Positions 1-6,513 of a stretch of 64,000 bases of DNA are shown here, in pieces. The stretch lies in the NCBI RefSeq assembly GCF_030378165.1, contig NZ_CP119766.1, positions 248,001 through 312,000 on the forward strand. Direction: 5' to 3'. The notes under the pieces are model-generated. The model was not told where the DNA came from and did no database searches. It was given only the letters and a program-made list of their open reading frames with translations. The position numbers and the translations under genes were made by a program. The DNA comes from Flavobacterium panacagri (GTDB lineage Bacteria; Bacteroidota; Bacteroidia; Flavobacteriales; Flavobacteriaceae). How positions within the stretch are numbered: position 1 is the first letter of the stretch; every line of letters begins with the position of its first letter.

Positions 1-78
1 CACGGAATGCACGATGATGAATTATATGATAAAGTGATTGAGTTTCTTTTTGAAGATTCTGAGCCGCTAAGTCGCTAA
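1..78 (+). CDS. C-terminal end of a probable alpha/beta hydrolase (partial)
   Basis: The first reading frame is open from the window edge to a TAA at 76-78 and encodes 25 residues beginning HGMHDDELYDKVIEFL. A histidine followed by a short acidic stretch and a final amphipathic helix is how many alpha/beta hydrolases end, the histidine being the last member of the catalytic triad, so this is probably the tail of such an enzyme. The last residues (EPLSR) are encoded by the beginning of a CTAAG-type intergenic repeat, which suggests that the repeat has replaced the original stop region. The family call rests on very little sequence and is tentative. Confidence 0.45.
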   Translation, partial: HGMHDDELYDKVIEFLFEDSEPLSR

Positions 79-92
79 GACACTAAGTTTTT
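63..92. repeat. CTAAG-phrase dispersed repeat at a gene end
   Basis: Three tandem phrases of the form (G)CTAAG follow each other here, ending in a T-run. The same phrase style (CACTAAGACGCAAAG) occurs at 9010-9031 and, inverted, at 9160-9175 and 9210-9220. The element overlaps the last codons of the upstream gene. After it comes a low-complexity leader (93-180) with AAATCTAAAATCTGAA-type phrases that recur at 586-606. Confidence 0.5.
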
Positions 93-180
93 ATTTTCTC
101 AAAGCTCAAAGTAACAAAGAAGCAAAACAACAAAGGCTTTTCTCAAATCTAAAATCTGAATTCTAAAATCTACAATTAAA

Positions 181-525
181 ATGATCGCTGTAATTTTTGA
201 AGTAATTCCTAACGAAGGCAAGAAAGACGAATATTTAGATATTGCAGCAAGTCTTCGTCCTGAACTGAACCACATTGATGGATTTATTTCCATTGAAAGA
301 TTTCAGAGCCTTAGTGATCCTGAAAAAATATTGTCTTTATCTTTTTGGAAAGATGAAGAAAGTATTCAGCAATGGAGAAATCTTGAAATGCATCGTCATG
401 CGCAGGCTAAGGGAAGAAACGGAATTTTTAAAGATTATCATTTAAGGATTGCAACTGTAGTTCGCGATTATGGCATGTTTGAAAGAAAAGAAACTCCAGA
501 AGACAGCTCTCAGTTTCATTCTTAA
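181..525 (+). CDS. Antibiotic biosynthesis monooxygenase (ABM) domain protein
   Basis: This 114-residue cytoplasmic protein has the ferredoxin-like alpha/beta ABM fold. It opens with a beta strand (MIAVIFEVIPNEGK), has a central helix, the strand-turn GFISIERFQSLSDP, then a LSLSFWKDEESIQQW motif and a histidine-containing helix (NLEMHRHAQAKG). ABM proteins are small dimers that include cofactor-free oxygenases and haem-degrading enzymes, but many have no known substrate, and nothing here identifies one. The C-terminal extension DYGMFERKETPEDS follows the domain. The ATG at 181 is preceded by an AT-rich leader. It may be a single-gene unit lying between two repeat-containing spacers. Confidence 0.75.
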   Translation: MIAVIFEVIPNEGKKDEYLDIAASLRPELNHIDGFISIERFQSLSDPEKILSLSFWKDEESIQQWRNLEMHRHAQAKGRNGIFKDYHLRIATVVRDYGMFERKETPEDSSQFHS

Positions 526-627
526 AAAAGATACAAAAGTACAGAGATCCAAAGTGACAAAGGGTTTTATCCCTATTTCAAAAAAATCTAAAATCTGAAA
601 TCTGAAACATAAAATCAATTTTTTGCC

Positions 628-635
628 TACTTTTG
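628..635 (+). promoter_or_regulatory. TACTTTTG -7-type element directly before rluF
   Basis: TACTTTTG matches the Bacteroidota -7 consensus TAnnTTTG. It ends only four bases before the rluF ATG at 640, so transcription from it would start at or almost at the start codon. No well-placed TTG is seen at -33, so this is a weak call. Confidence 0.35.
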
Positions 636-639
636 CAGT

Positions 640-1476
640 ATGGAAGAAAATTTAAAACGTCTAAATAAATTTATAAGCGAAACGGGCTATTGTTCTCGCC
701 GTGAAGCTGACAAATTGATTGAAGAAAGACGCGTGACAATAAATGGTGTTGTACCAGAAATGGGAACTAAAGTTTCGCCAGATGATGAAGTGCGAATAGA
801 CGGAAAGTTGATTATTGAAAAAAACGAAAAAATGATTTATCTGGCATTCAATAAACCTGTTGGAATTGAATGCACCACCAATCTTGAAGTCAAAAATAAC
901 ATTGTAGATTATATCAATTATCCCAAACGAATTTTTCCAATTGGAAGATTGGATAAAGCTAGTGAGGGATTAATTTTCATGACGAATGATGGTGATATCG
1001 TAAACAAGATTTTACGGGCTAGAAATAACCACGAAAAAGAATATACCGTTACGGTAAACAAACCCATCACAGAACGTTTTATACAAAGAATGGGAAATGG
1101 AGTTCCGATTTTAGATACGGTTACCAAAAAATGTAAAGTAGAACAAATCAGTAAATATACCTTCAAGATTATTTTAACGCAGGGATTAAACCGCCAGATC
1201 AGAAGAATGTCTGAATATTTGGGTTACGAAGTTACAGCACTGAAACGTATCCGAATTATCAATATTTCTTTGGATGTCCCAGTTGGACGTTACCGTGATT
1301 TAACTGATACTGAAATAAAAGAATTAAACCAATTAATTGAACCTTCGAGCAAAACTGAAGAAGCAAGTCTGCCAAAAGTGGAGACTTCCAATAGAAGTTC
1401 AAATGGAAATTCAAACAGAAGAACAACTTATATTTCTAAAAACGATCCTAGATTTAAAAAAAGAGGAGAACAATAG
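640..1476 (+). CDS. rluF: 23S rRNA pseudouridine synthase, RluF/RsuA family
   Basis: This 278-residue enzyme isomerises uridine to pseudouridine in rRNA. An N-terminal S4 RNA-binding domain (residues about 6-55, with [20 protein letters not shown]) is followed by the RsuA-type catalytic core. The catalytic aspartate is D105 in the motif [17 protein letters not shown]. The late motif [23 protein letters not shown] is typical of the RluF/RluB/RsuA branch. The arrangement and sequence fit RluF (U2604 of 23S rRNA in E. coli), though RluB-type specificity cannot be excluded. The last 45 residues are a low-complexity Ser/Asn/Arg tail. The stop codon lies inside the terminator hairpin. Confidence 0.88.
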   Translation: MEENLKRLNKFISETGYCSRREADKLIEERRVTINGVVPEMGTKVSPDDEVRIDGKLIIEKNEKMIYLAFNKPVGIECTTNLEVKNNIVDYINYPKRIFPIGRLDKASEGLIFMTNDGDIVNKILRARNNHEKEYTVTVNKPITERFIQRMGNGVPILDTVTKKCKVEQISKYTFKIILTQGLNRQIRRMSEYLGYEVTALKRIRIINISLDVPVGRYRDLTDTEIKELNQLIEPSSKTEEASLPKVETSNRSSNGNSNRRTTYISKNDPRFKKRGEQ

Positions 1477-1490
1477 TTCTCCTCTTTTTC
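1461..1490. terminator. Bidirectional terminator overlapping the rluF stop codon
   Basis: An 11-bp perfect stem (1461-1471 with 1476-1486) encloses the loop AATA and is flanked by an A-run on the left and a T-run on the right, so it can end transcription from both convergent genes. The rluF stop codon TAG (1474-1476) straddles the loop and the start of the 3' arm. Confidence 0.85.
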
Positions 1491-1495
1491 ATTTA

Positions 1496-2359
1496 TCAAA
1501 GTTTGATCTCCTGCACAGGTGCATCAATCACTCCTTTTTGATTTCCAGGAGTAGTTATTTTAAACGAATCGTTATCTATAACCTGCTTATTTTGTTCTGA
1601 GTTATTAAAATCCCCCAAAGGATATGCAATTCCTCTTTCATTGTTTTTCAAATTAATAAGCTTTTTAATTTCACTTAAAGACAATACTCTTTTGTAAACT
1701 CTAAGATCATCGATTCTTCCGTAAAAACTTTCTCTTGCATAAGGATATAGATTACCAACTGTAAGATCTTTGCCTGTCCATGAAAAACTAAATTTAAGTT
1801 CATCCATTGGTACAAAAGCCCCTTCAAAATTAATTGAGAATTTTTCTGGCTCTCCATTTATATACATCTGGAATACTTTTCCAGTATAAGTAAAAGTAAC
1901 ATAAACCCATTCCTGCAGCGGTATTTTATGCTGAGAATTAAAATGGATATAACCATTTTTGTAAGTATGAAAATTAAGGGTTCCGTCTTCCTGAACCTGT
2001 AAATTAAAATCTCTTCCAGGATTTACTTTAGATATAATAGTATTATGTTCTGTATATTTATTCAAATAAATCCAGCTGGTAATTGTAAAAGCAGTTAGCC
2101 CATTAAAATTATCAATATTTTGAACACCAATAAATCCAATATTGTCAAAAGAAAACGCTCCGTTATTATTTCCGTTTTTATCTTTTTCGGGTTTAATATT
2201 CCAAGAAAAACAATTATTTTTTAACGGACTTTCGTCTTGTATGTTTCCATTTAAAGGCAAATACAAAATCAAATCTCTATCAAATTGATTATTGGGTGTT
2301 ATTTGAGCTTGTACTACTGCACAGCTAAAAAAAATGAAGATTATCCAAGAACTTCGCAT
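1496..2359 (-). CDS. Secreted LamG-like (concanavalin A-fold) protein
   Basis: This 287-residue protein starts with a signal peptide (MRSSWIIFIFFSCAVVQAQ). Residues about 30-225 form a LamG/jelly-roll domain: DLILYLPLNGNIQDESPLKN, then FTITSWIYLNK, WVYVTFTYTGKVFQMYINGE and the closing FYGRIDDLRVYKRVLSLSEI, which is the classic LamG_3 ending. Such domains bind carbohydrate or protein on the cell surface. The remaining 60 residues have no recognisable fold and no type IX secretion tail. It is a single gene that ends at a shared terminator. A TATATTTG element at 2386-2393 on the minus strand may be its promoter. The ligand is unknown. Confidence 0.8.
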   Translation of the reverse strand: MRSSWIIFIFFSCAVVQAQITPNNQFDRDLILYLPLNGNIQDESPLKNNCFSWNIKPEKDKNGNNNGAFSFDNIGFIGVQNIDNFNGLTAFTITSWIYLNKYTEHNTIISKVNPGRDFNLQVQEDGTLNFHTYKNGYIHFNSQHKIPLQEWVYVTFTYTGKVFQMYINGEPEKFSINFEGAFVPMDELKFSFSWTGKDLTVGNLYPYARESFYGRIDDLRVYKRVLSLSEIKKLINLKNNERGIAYPLGDFNNSEQNKQVIDNDSFKITTPGNQKGVIDAPVQEIKL

Positions 2360-2426
2360 AATTATTTAATGTACTATTTATCCTGCAAATATATCAAGCT
2401 AGATTCAAGAAAACTCTAATTAAATG

Positions 2427-2640
2427 TTAATTTTTAACCTCTAAAAAATCGTAATACAGTGCTTTTGAGAGAAATCCAGAATGCTGATAATTCGAAATCA
2501 GCTCTTCTCTTATAATCTCTGAATTTTTACCATCTAAATTATTTTTCAAGAAATAGTCACGGCGAATATCATCATTAAAATTTAATCCGCTTAGAAATAC
2601 TGGTTCTACTCCTTTGTTGACAGAGATATTATAAGTAGTT
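2427..2640 (-). pseudogene. Out-of-frame C-terminal tail of the DUF4173-like protein
   Basis: On the minus strand, in the frame next to the upstream gene, about 70 codons are open and protein-like (TTYNISVNKGVEPVFLSGLNFND and onward), ending LEVKN at a TAA (2427-2429). They have no start codon of their own. Deleting one G from the five-G run at 2647-2651 joins them in frame to the upstream gene, giving VNWGLVTTYNISVNKG. This is therefore the detached end of the gene that begins at 3813, not an independent gene. Confidence 0.8.
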
Positions 2641-3813
2641 ACTAAACCCCCAATTCACATAACTGCATAAAAGAATTGTTCCATAGAAATACCAAACCAT
2701 TTGATTGAAAAGATAAGCATTGGTTTTCTGTTTTCTGATTTTCTGAAATGAAACCACTAATCCAATAATGGCTAAGATTAAAAAAGCATATACCCCAAGA
2801 CGTTTGTATGTTAAGCCATAAAAAGAAACATATTCAGTATTTTTAATCATGGCGCTTACAATTAAAATGACATTTAACGCAAGCCAGACTTTAGCGAGAT
2901 TTTTTAAAGTTTTTGCTTTTTCATCAAAATTGAATCCTCCTTTAAAATAAAACAAAATTACGCCAACTGCCATTAAAATTGAGAAAATTACGGCATTTAC
3001 ACGCTCATGTGTATCTGAACTTAGATTTGTTTTTTCGACTACTTCAAAAAACTGTTCATAGTTGTAAGTTGCAATAAAAACCAAAAGCATAAGATTCAAC
3101 ATAAACAATGTAATTTCACCACTTTTCCTTTCAAAGTCTAAATCTAAAAATGAAAATGTACTTTGATTTTTCACTTCAGAAATAGCATTAAATTCATTAT
3201 CAAGTTTTGGATTAAATTCATAAAAAGCATCAGGAACCCAATAATTCCAAAAACTAAACGAGATATAAAATCCAAGCACACTGATTAAGACCAATTGAAA
3301 AATATCAATATCCAAAGTATAGTCCGTGAATAATGAAGAAAAATGATTGCTTCCAAAAGAATAAACTATAAAAAACAACCCTAAAAATATAACCGGAATT
3401 ACAACAAAAGCTACTAGTTTTTTAGCGAAATCGTTATGAATTTTACGTTCAGGGAGCCATTGGCTAAAAATAAAAATTCGCCCTAGAGAAGTTATTCCAT
3501 TCAGGAATAGCAGCGGAAAGATTTGTATTATTTTGAGTTCGCCATCCTGCGTTTTAAAATGCAAAAATAAAATTGACAAAGCTAATGCAAAAAATGATGC
3601 GGCATCTCCATACCAAGCAAAGGCGAAACAAGATAAAATAGAAGTCATTACTAAAACAAGATGTGATCTGTCTACAAACTTTTCTTGAAAGAAATAACTA
3701 ATTAATAGTGTCAATACCACTCCAAAAATAGAAACATTGATTCCAGGAGCTTCATTATAAAAAAGCAGCGCAAAAACTGCCGTACAAGCTAAAATAATTT
3801 GGTGTTTTTTCAT
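2629..3813 (-). CDS. DUF4173-like multi-pass membrane protein, frameshifted near its C-terminus
   Basis: As read, this gives 394 residues from the ATG at 3813, with about ten membrane helices (for example the segments around IILACTAVFALLFY and LVAFVVIPVIFLGLFFIVYS) and no catalytic motif. It matches my memory of the DUF4173 family of bacterial integral membrane proteins, whose function is unknown. An upstream TTG would add 11 residues but lies inside the operator-like repeat, so the ATG is preferred. The frame breaks at a five-G run (2647-2651); with one G removed the protein would be about 461 residues. The break may be a real mutation, phase variation or a sequencing error. It is the last gene of an operon with a membrane protein and a winged-helix regulator. 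Confidence 0.75.
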   Translation of the reverse strand: MKKHQIILACTAVFALLFYNEAPGINVSIFGVVLTLLISYFFQEKFVDRSHLVLVMTSILSCFAFAWYGDAASFFALALSILFLHFKTQDGELKIIQIFPLLFLNGITSLGRIFIFSQWLPERKIHNDFAKKLVAFVVIPVIFLGLFFIVYSFGSNHFSSLFTDYTLDIDIFQLVLISVLGFYISFSFWNYWVPDAFYEFNPKLDNEFNAISEVKNQSTFSFLDLDFERKSGEITLFMLNLMLLVFIATYNYEQFFEVVEKTNLSSDTHERVNAVIFSILMAVGVILFYFKGGFNFDEKAKTLKNLAKVWLALNVILIVSAMIKNTEYVSFYGLTYKRLGVYAFLILAIIGLVVSFQKIRKQKTNAYLFNQMVWYFYGTILLCSYVNWGFSNYL

Positions 3814-3827
3814 GATTTTAATTTTTA

Positions 3828-3848
3828 AAAGTACTTTGTAATTCAAAG
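3828..3848. promoter_or_regulatory. Operator-like repeat, copy 2 (before the DUF4173-like gene)
   Basis: The plus strand reads AAAGTACTTTG, five variable bases, then CAAAG. The same 11+5+5 layout occurs at 4787-4807 in front of the first gene of the operon; only the five spacer bases differ. It contains two overlapping palindromes, AAAGTACTTT and CTTTG-N5-CAAAG. It lies 14 bases before the ATG. It is probably a binding site for the winged-helix regulator encoded just upstream. Confidence 0.55.
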
Positions 3849-3872
3849 TTTTTAGGTAAAAAAATTTAGTTT

Positions 3873-4163
3873 CTAAGATTTCATTAATTTTTCGAGATAC
3901 GAAAGGTGTTCTTTGAACGCCGCGCGGCCAAGCGGTGTTACCTGATAAGATGTTTTTGGCTTTTTACCCACAAATTCCTTTTTAATTTCGATGTATTCTG
4001 ATTTTTCCAATGCAGAAGAGTGACTCGCCAAATTCCCATCGGTAATATTCAAAAGCGCTTTCATCTCGGTAAAATCTACCCAGTCGTTTACCATCAAAAT
4101 GGACATAATACCCAATCTGACACGGCTTTCAAAATCTTTATTTAGTTTGTCAATAATTCCCAT
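3873..4163 (-). CDS. Winged-helix transcriptional regulator (HTH_34 / MarR-like)
   Basis: This 96-residue protein is almost entirely a winged-helix domain. It contains the helix-turn-helix LGIMSILMVNDWVDFTEMKALLNITDGNLASHSSALEKSEYI and the wing KKEFVGKKPKTSYQVTPLGRAAF, which is the layout of the small HTH_34 repressors. No sensor domain or metal-binding cysteines are present, so the signal may be sensed through the partner membrane protein or by dimer changes. It starts four bases after the stop of the upstream membrane-protein gene and precedes the DUF4173-like gene. Two matching 21-bp sites flank the operon genes and are the obvious candidates for autoregulation. Confidence 0.85.
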   Translation of the reverse strand: MGIIDKLNKDFESRVRLGIMSILMVNDWVDFTEMKALLNITDGNLASHSSALEKSEYIEIKKEFVGKKPKTSYQVTPLGRAAFKEHLSYLEKLMKS

Positions 4164-4167
4164 TCAA

Positions 4168-4782
4168 TTATTTGTATTTTTTGAACATTACTAAACCATA
4201 TAAAATATGTAGAATTCCGAATCCTAAAATCCAAAAAATCAAACCATATCCAATATAGAACATAGAAATAAGTCCTAAAATTAATTCAGAAAAGCCTAAA
4301 TATTTAATATCAGAAAAAGTATATTTTTCTGCATTTAGAACAGCAAGTCCGTAAAATATTAATGTTGAAGGTGCTACTAATCCAAAATATCCGTGATACA
4401 TCAAAGACAGGCAAAATATTCCACCTGCAAAAAGCGGAACTGCTAGATTAAATAGCATCTTTTTTGTTGCTGATGTCCAGATTGGCAAATTATATTTTCT
4501 GCTTTTTCTGATGGTAAAAAAGATTCCGAATACAAATGCACACGTCATAATTATGATTCCAATCCAGAATAATTCGGTTACCAGATTAGCTGAATACAAT
4601 CTATGTTCATCACTTAGATAATCCATCCCATTCGCTTTAAAAAGCTGGTAAACATATATACCACCAATTAAAGCCGAAAGACCCGCGAAAACTCCCGAAA
4701 GTCCGCTTAACGATATAAATCTGGAAGAGCGCTCCATCATGGAACGAATATGTGCTAAATCTTCTTGGTGCTTTTGATTCAT
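4168..4782 (-). CDS. Hypothetical membrane protein, first gene of the winged-helix operon
   Basis: This 204-residue protein starts with a short soluble helix (MNQKHQEDLAHIRSMMERSSR) followed by about six hydrophobic segments (FISLSGLSGVFAGLSALIGG, a pair near residues 68-90, a pair near 110-150, and a final stretch ending YGLVMFKKYK). I see no enzymatic or transport motif. It is commonly seen beside small HTH_34 regulators in Bacteroidota, which would suit a membrane-sensing or membrane-homeostasis role, but that is inference. The ATG at 4782 sits five bases inside an operator-like repeat (4787-4807), and four bases separate its stop from the regulator gene. Confidence 0.65.
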   Translation of the reverse strand: MNQKHQEDLAHIRSMMERSSRFISLSGLSGVFAGLSALIGGIYVYQLFKANGMDYLSDEHRLYSANLVTELFWIGIIIMTCAFVFGIFFTIRKSRKYNLPIWTSATKKMLFNLAVPLFAGGIFCLSLMYHGYFGLVAPSTLIFYGLAVLNAEKYTFSDIKYLGFSELILGLISMFYIGYGLIFWILGFGILHILYGLVMFKKYK

Positions 4783-4786
4783 AATT

Positions 4787-4807
4787 AAAGTACTTTGCAG
4801 TACAAAG
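4787..4807. promoter_or_regulatory. Operator-like repeat, copy 1 (start of the winged-helix operon)
   Basis: The plus strand reads AAAGTACTTTG-CAGTA-CAAAG and lies four bases before the ATG of the first operon gene. It is identical to 3828-3848 outside the five-base spacer. A repressor bound here would block the ribosome start region or the promoter. The palindromic makeup suits a winged-helix dimer. Confidence 0.55.
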
Positions 4808-4870
4808 TTATTATTTATTTTGGAATAGCAAATAAAAAAGTTAAAAATATTTACGAAAGTAATCCAAACT

Positions 4871-4897
4871 CCTGAAAGATTTTCAAAATCTTGTAGG
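4871..4897. repeat. 27-nt odd-centred palindrome (family copy 1)
   Basis: Two 13-nt arms, CCTGAAAGATTTT and AAAATCTTGTAGG, flank a single C. The layout (13-1-13, TTTT to the left and AAAA to the right of one central base) is the same as at 4959-4985, 30107-30133 and 33909-33935, although the arm sequences differ. Confidence 0.6.
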
Positions 4898-4958
4898 TTT
4901 AAAGCTGAGCTTGAATCAAAAAACTAAAGTCGTCTTTTACTTTAACTTCCTAAATATA

Positions 4959-4985
4959 CCTACAAGGTTTTGAAAACCTTGCAGG
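4959..4985. repeat. 27-nt odd-centred palindrome (family copy 2)
   Basis: The arms CCTACAAGGTTTT and AAAACCTTGCAGG flank one G. It is 61 bases from copy 1 and immediately before the structured RNA element. There is one mismatch in the stem. Confidence 0.6.
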
Positions 4986-5012
4986 AATGAGAATTTCTTA
5001 TTACATGAGACC

Positions 5013-5125
5013 GCGTGAGGGATAGGAATAAGCTACCGAAGTAGCATGGATAGCCCGACCGTGTTTGCAGAAAGGCGCACATACGCACAAAGATTGGAAG
5101 CGCCTTTTTGCAAACACGGTCACGC
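5013..5125 (+). ncRNA. Structured RNA candidate resembling the flavobacterial Flavo-1 class
   Basis: Three nested or adjacent pairings are visible: GCGTGA (5013-5018) with TCACGC (5120-5125); the small hairpin GCTAC-CGAA-GTAGC (5032-5045); and a long hairpin of GACCGTGTTTG (5057-5067) with CAAACACGGTC (5111-5121), extended by AAAGGCGC (5071-5078) with GCGCCTTT (5100-5107). The first and third compete for two bases. Conserved-looking single-stranded blocks (GAGGGATAGGAA and GGATAGCCC) lie between. This combination matches my memory of the Flavo-1 RNA motif, whose function is unknown; the family name is unverified. It is much more GC-rich than its surroundings and contains no ORF. Confidence 0.5.
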
Positions 5126-5142
5126 CCAAATTATAAAAACTG

Positions 5143-5171
5143 AAAAGCCCTTTCTTAACGAAAAGGCTTTT
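5143..5171 (-). terminator. Terminator of corA
   Basis: AAAAGCC (5143-5149) pairs with GGCTTTT (5165-5171). It lies 10 bases beyond the corA stop codon. Confidence 0.65.
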
Positions 5172-5181
5172 GAATTATTTT

Positions 5182-6108
5182 TTAGAACCATCTTCTTCTT
5201 TTGAATAAAAAAACTCCAAAAGTGGATAGAATTATAGAAACTAAGAGTAGAATCCAGATTCCGTATTTACTTTCTTCTAATCCGTTTGGGACGTTCATTC
5301 CGTACAAACTGGCGATAAGAGTTGGAATCATTAATATGATAGAAATTGAAGTCATCTGTTTCATAATATTGTTCATATTATTGGAGATTACAGAGGCGTA
5401 AGCGTCCATCATTCCAGTTAAGATGTTGTTGTAAATATTGGCAGTATCCTGCGCCTGATTTAATTCGATTTCAACATCTTCTAATAATTCTGGATCATAA
5501 TTGGCTTTATGTGCTTTTAGATTTTTGATTCTTTGGAACAAAACATCATTTGCTTTTAGAGAAGTGATGAAAAACACAAAACATTTTTCGATTTGAAGCA
5601 AAGCTTGTAATTCTTCATTTTTAATGGATTTCTCCAAATTATCTTCTGCAAGTTTTATTTTATGATTGATTTGTTTTAGATATTTCAAATACCAAACGCT
5701 TGATGATAAAAGCAATCGTAAAACCAAATTGAAATTATCTTCTATCTCGATGTTTTTGCGCTGTGAATAAGCTACAAAATCTTTGATTATCTCTGTTTTA
5801 TAAAAACTGATTGTAACACATATATCGTCTTTAAAAATAATTCCGAGCGGAACTGTATGGAAAGGGATTTTTACATCGCCGCTTTTTATGGGAATGCGCA
5901 TAATAATCAAAGTCCAGCCGTCTTCGATTTCGATACGAGGTCTTTCGTCGATATCCTCAATATCATTGTAAAAAGCTTCAGGAACCTGAAGTTCTTCTAA
6001 TAAGTAATTTTTATCTGATTCTGTTGGAGATTCGATGTGAATCCAGCAATTTGAAGTCCATTTTTGGATTTCTACTAATCCGTTGTTGTTGGTGTAAAAG
6101 GCTTTCAT
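5182..6108 (-). CDS. corA: CorA-family divalent cation transporter
   Basis: This 308-residue protein is a CorA-type Mg2+/Co2+ channel, which works as a pentamer in the inner membrane. The N-terminal two thirds form the cytoplasmic alpha/beta domain and the long stalk helix. Two membrane helices follow at the C-terminus (MTSISIILMIPTLIASLYGMN and YGIWILLLVSIILSTFGVFL). The signature GMN motif is at residues 270-272, directly after the first membrane helix, and a positively charged end (KRRRWF) follows the second. The divalent ion cannot be decided from the sequence. It is a single gene with its own promoter and terminator. Confidence 0.92.
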   Translation of the reverse strand: MKAFYTNNNGLVEIQKWTSNCWIHIESPTESDKNYLLEELQVPEAFYNDIEDIDERPRIEIEDGWTLIIMRIPIKSGDVKIPFHTVPLGIIFKDDICVTISFYKTEIIKDFVAYSQRKNIEIEDNFNLVLRLLLSSSVWYLKYLKQINHKIKLAEDNLEKSIKNEELQALLQIEKCFVFFITSLKANDVLFQRIKNLKAHKANYDPELLEDVEIELNQAQDTANIYNNILTGMMDAYASVISNNMNNIMKQMTSISIILMIPTLIASLYGMNVPNGLEESKYGIWILLLVSIILSTFGVFLFKRRRWF

Positions 6109-6217
6109 TTCAAAATACAGGGTTTTAACGCAGCATTTTGAAATTTCAAAAGCTGCTTAATTTAATACTAACGAATAATAATAATCGTCCATTTGGAGAA
6201 GTGTTTTTTAAGTGGTG

Positions 6218-6246
6218 CAAAAGTATCCTTTATTTTTAAGAACCAA
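6218..6246 (-). promoter_or_regulatory. corA promoter
   Basis: On the minus strand a TTG (6246-6244) is followed after 18 bases by TACTTTTG (6225-6218), which matches TTG-N17-23-TAnnTTTG. The leader to the ATG is about 105 bases. Confidence 0.55.
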
Positions 6247-6296
6247 AACTTTAAACTATTAATTATATATTAAAATGGCAGTTTGGATAGATTTTT

Positions 6297-6445
6297 AAAC
6301 ACATAGAAACATAGATATTGTAACTGCAAAAAAAAGACGTTTCACTTTTTTAAACAAACATAGCCAACCTTTAACCATGTGAGAGAAATTTGTTTCTCAT
6401 TTGCTTTCTTTTCATAGAAATTAAATTCTATGTTTCTATGTGTTT
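6297..6445. repeat. Long-range inverted repeat, 19-bp perfect arms
   Basis: AAACACATAGAAACATAGA (6297-6315) is repeated inverted at 6427-6445, with 111 bases between. The intervening bases carry no convincing gene. The rest of the 6109-6513 spacer holds the corA promoter and the folD terminator. Confidence 0.65.
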
Positions 6446-6462
6446 GTAAAAATTGTTACAAT

Positions 6463-6492
6463 AAAAAAAGCCTGCTCAATTGAACAGGCTTT
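6463..6492 (-). terminator. Terminator of folD
   Basis: AAAGCCTG at 6467-6474 pairs with CAGGCTTT at 6485-6492. A run of seven A on the plus strand gives the U-run for minus-strand transcripts. Confidence 0.8.
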
Positions 6493-6513
6493 CATAGTAT
6501 TTTGAAAAAGAAA

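Noticed and set aside
3814..3846. Upstream TTG start for the DUF4173-like gene (adds 11 residues)
   Set aside because: The extension is encoded within the operator-like repeat and is not protein-like; the ATG at 3813 is better.
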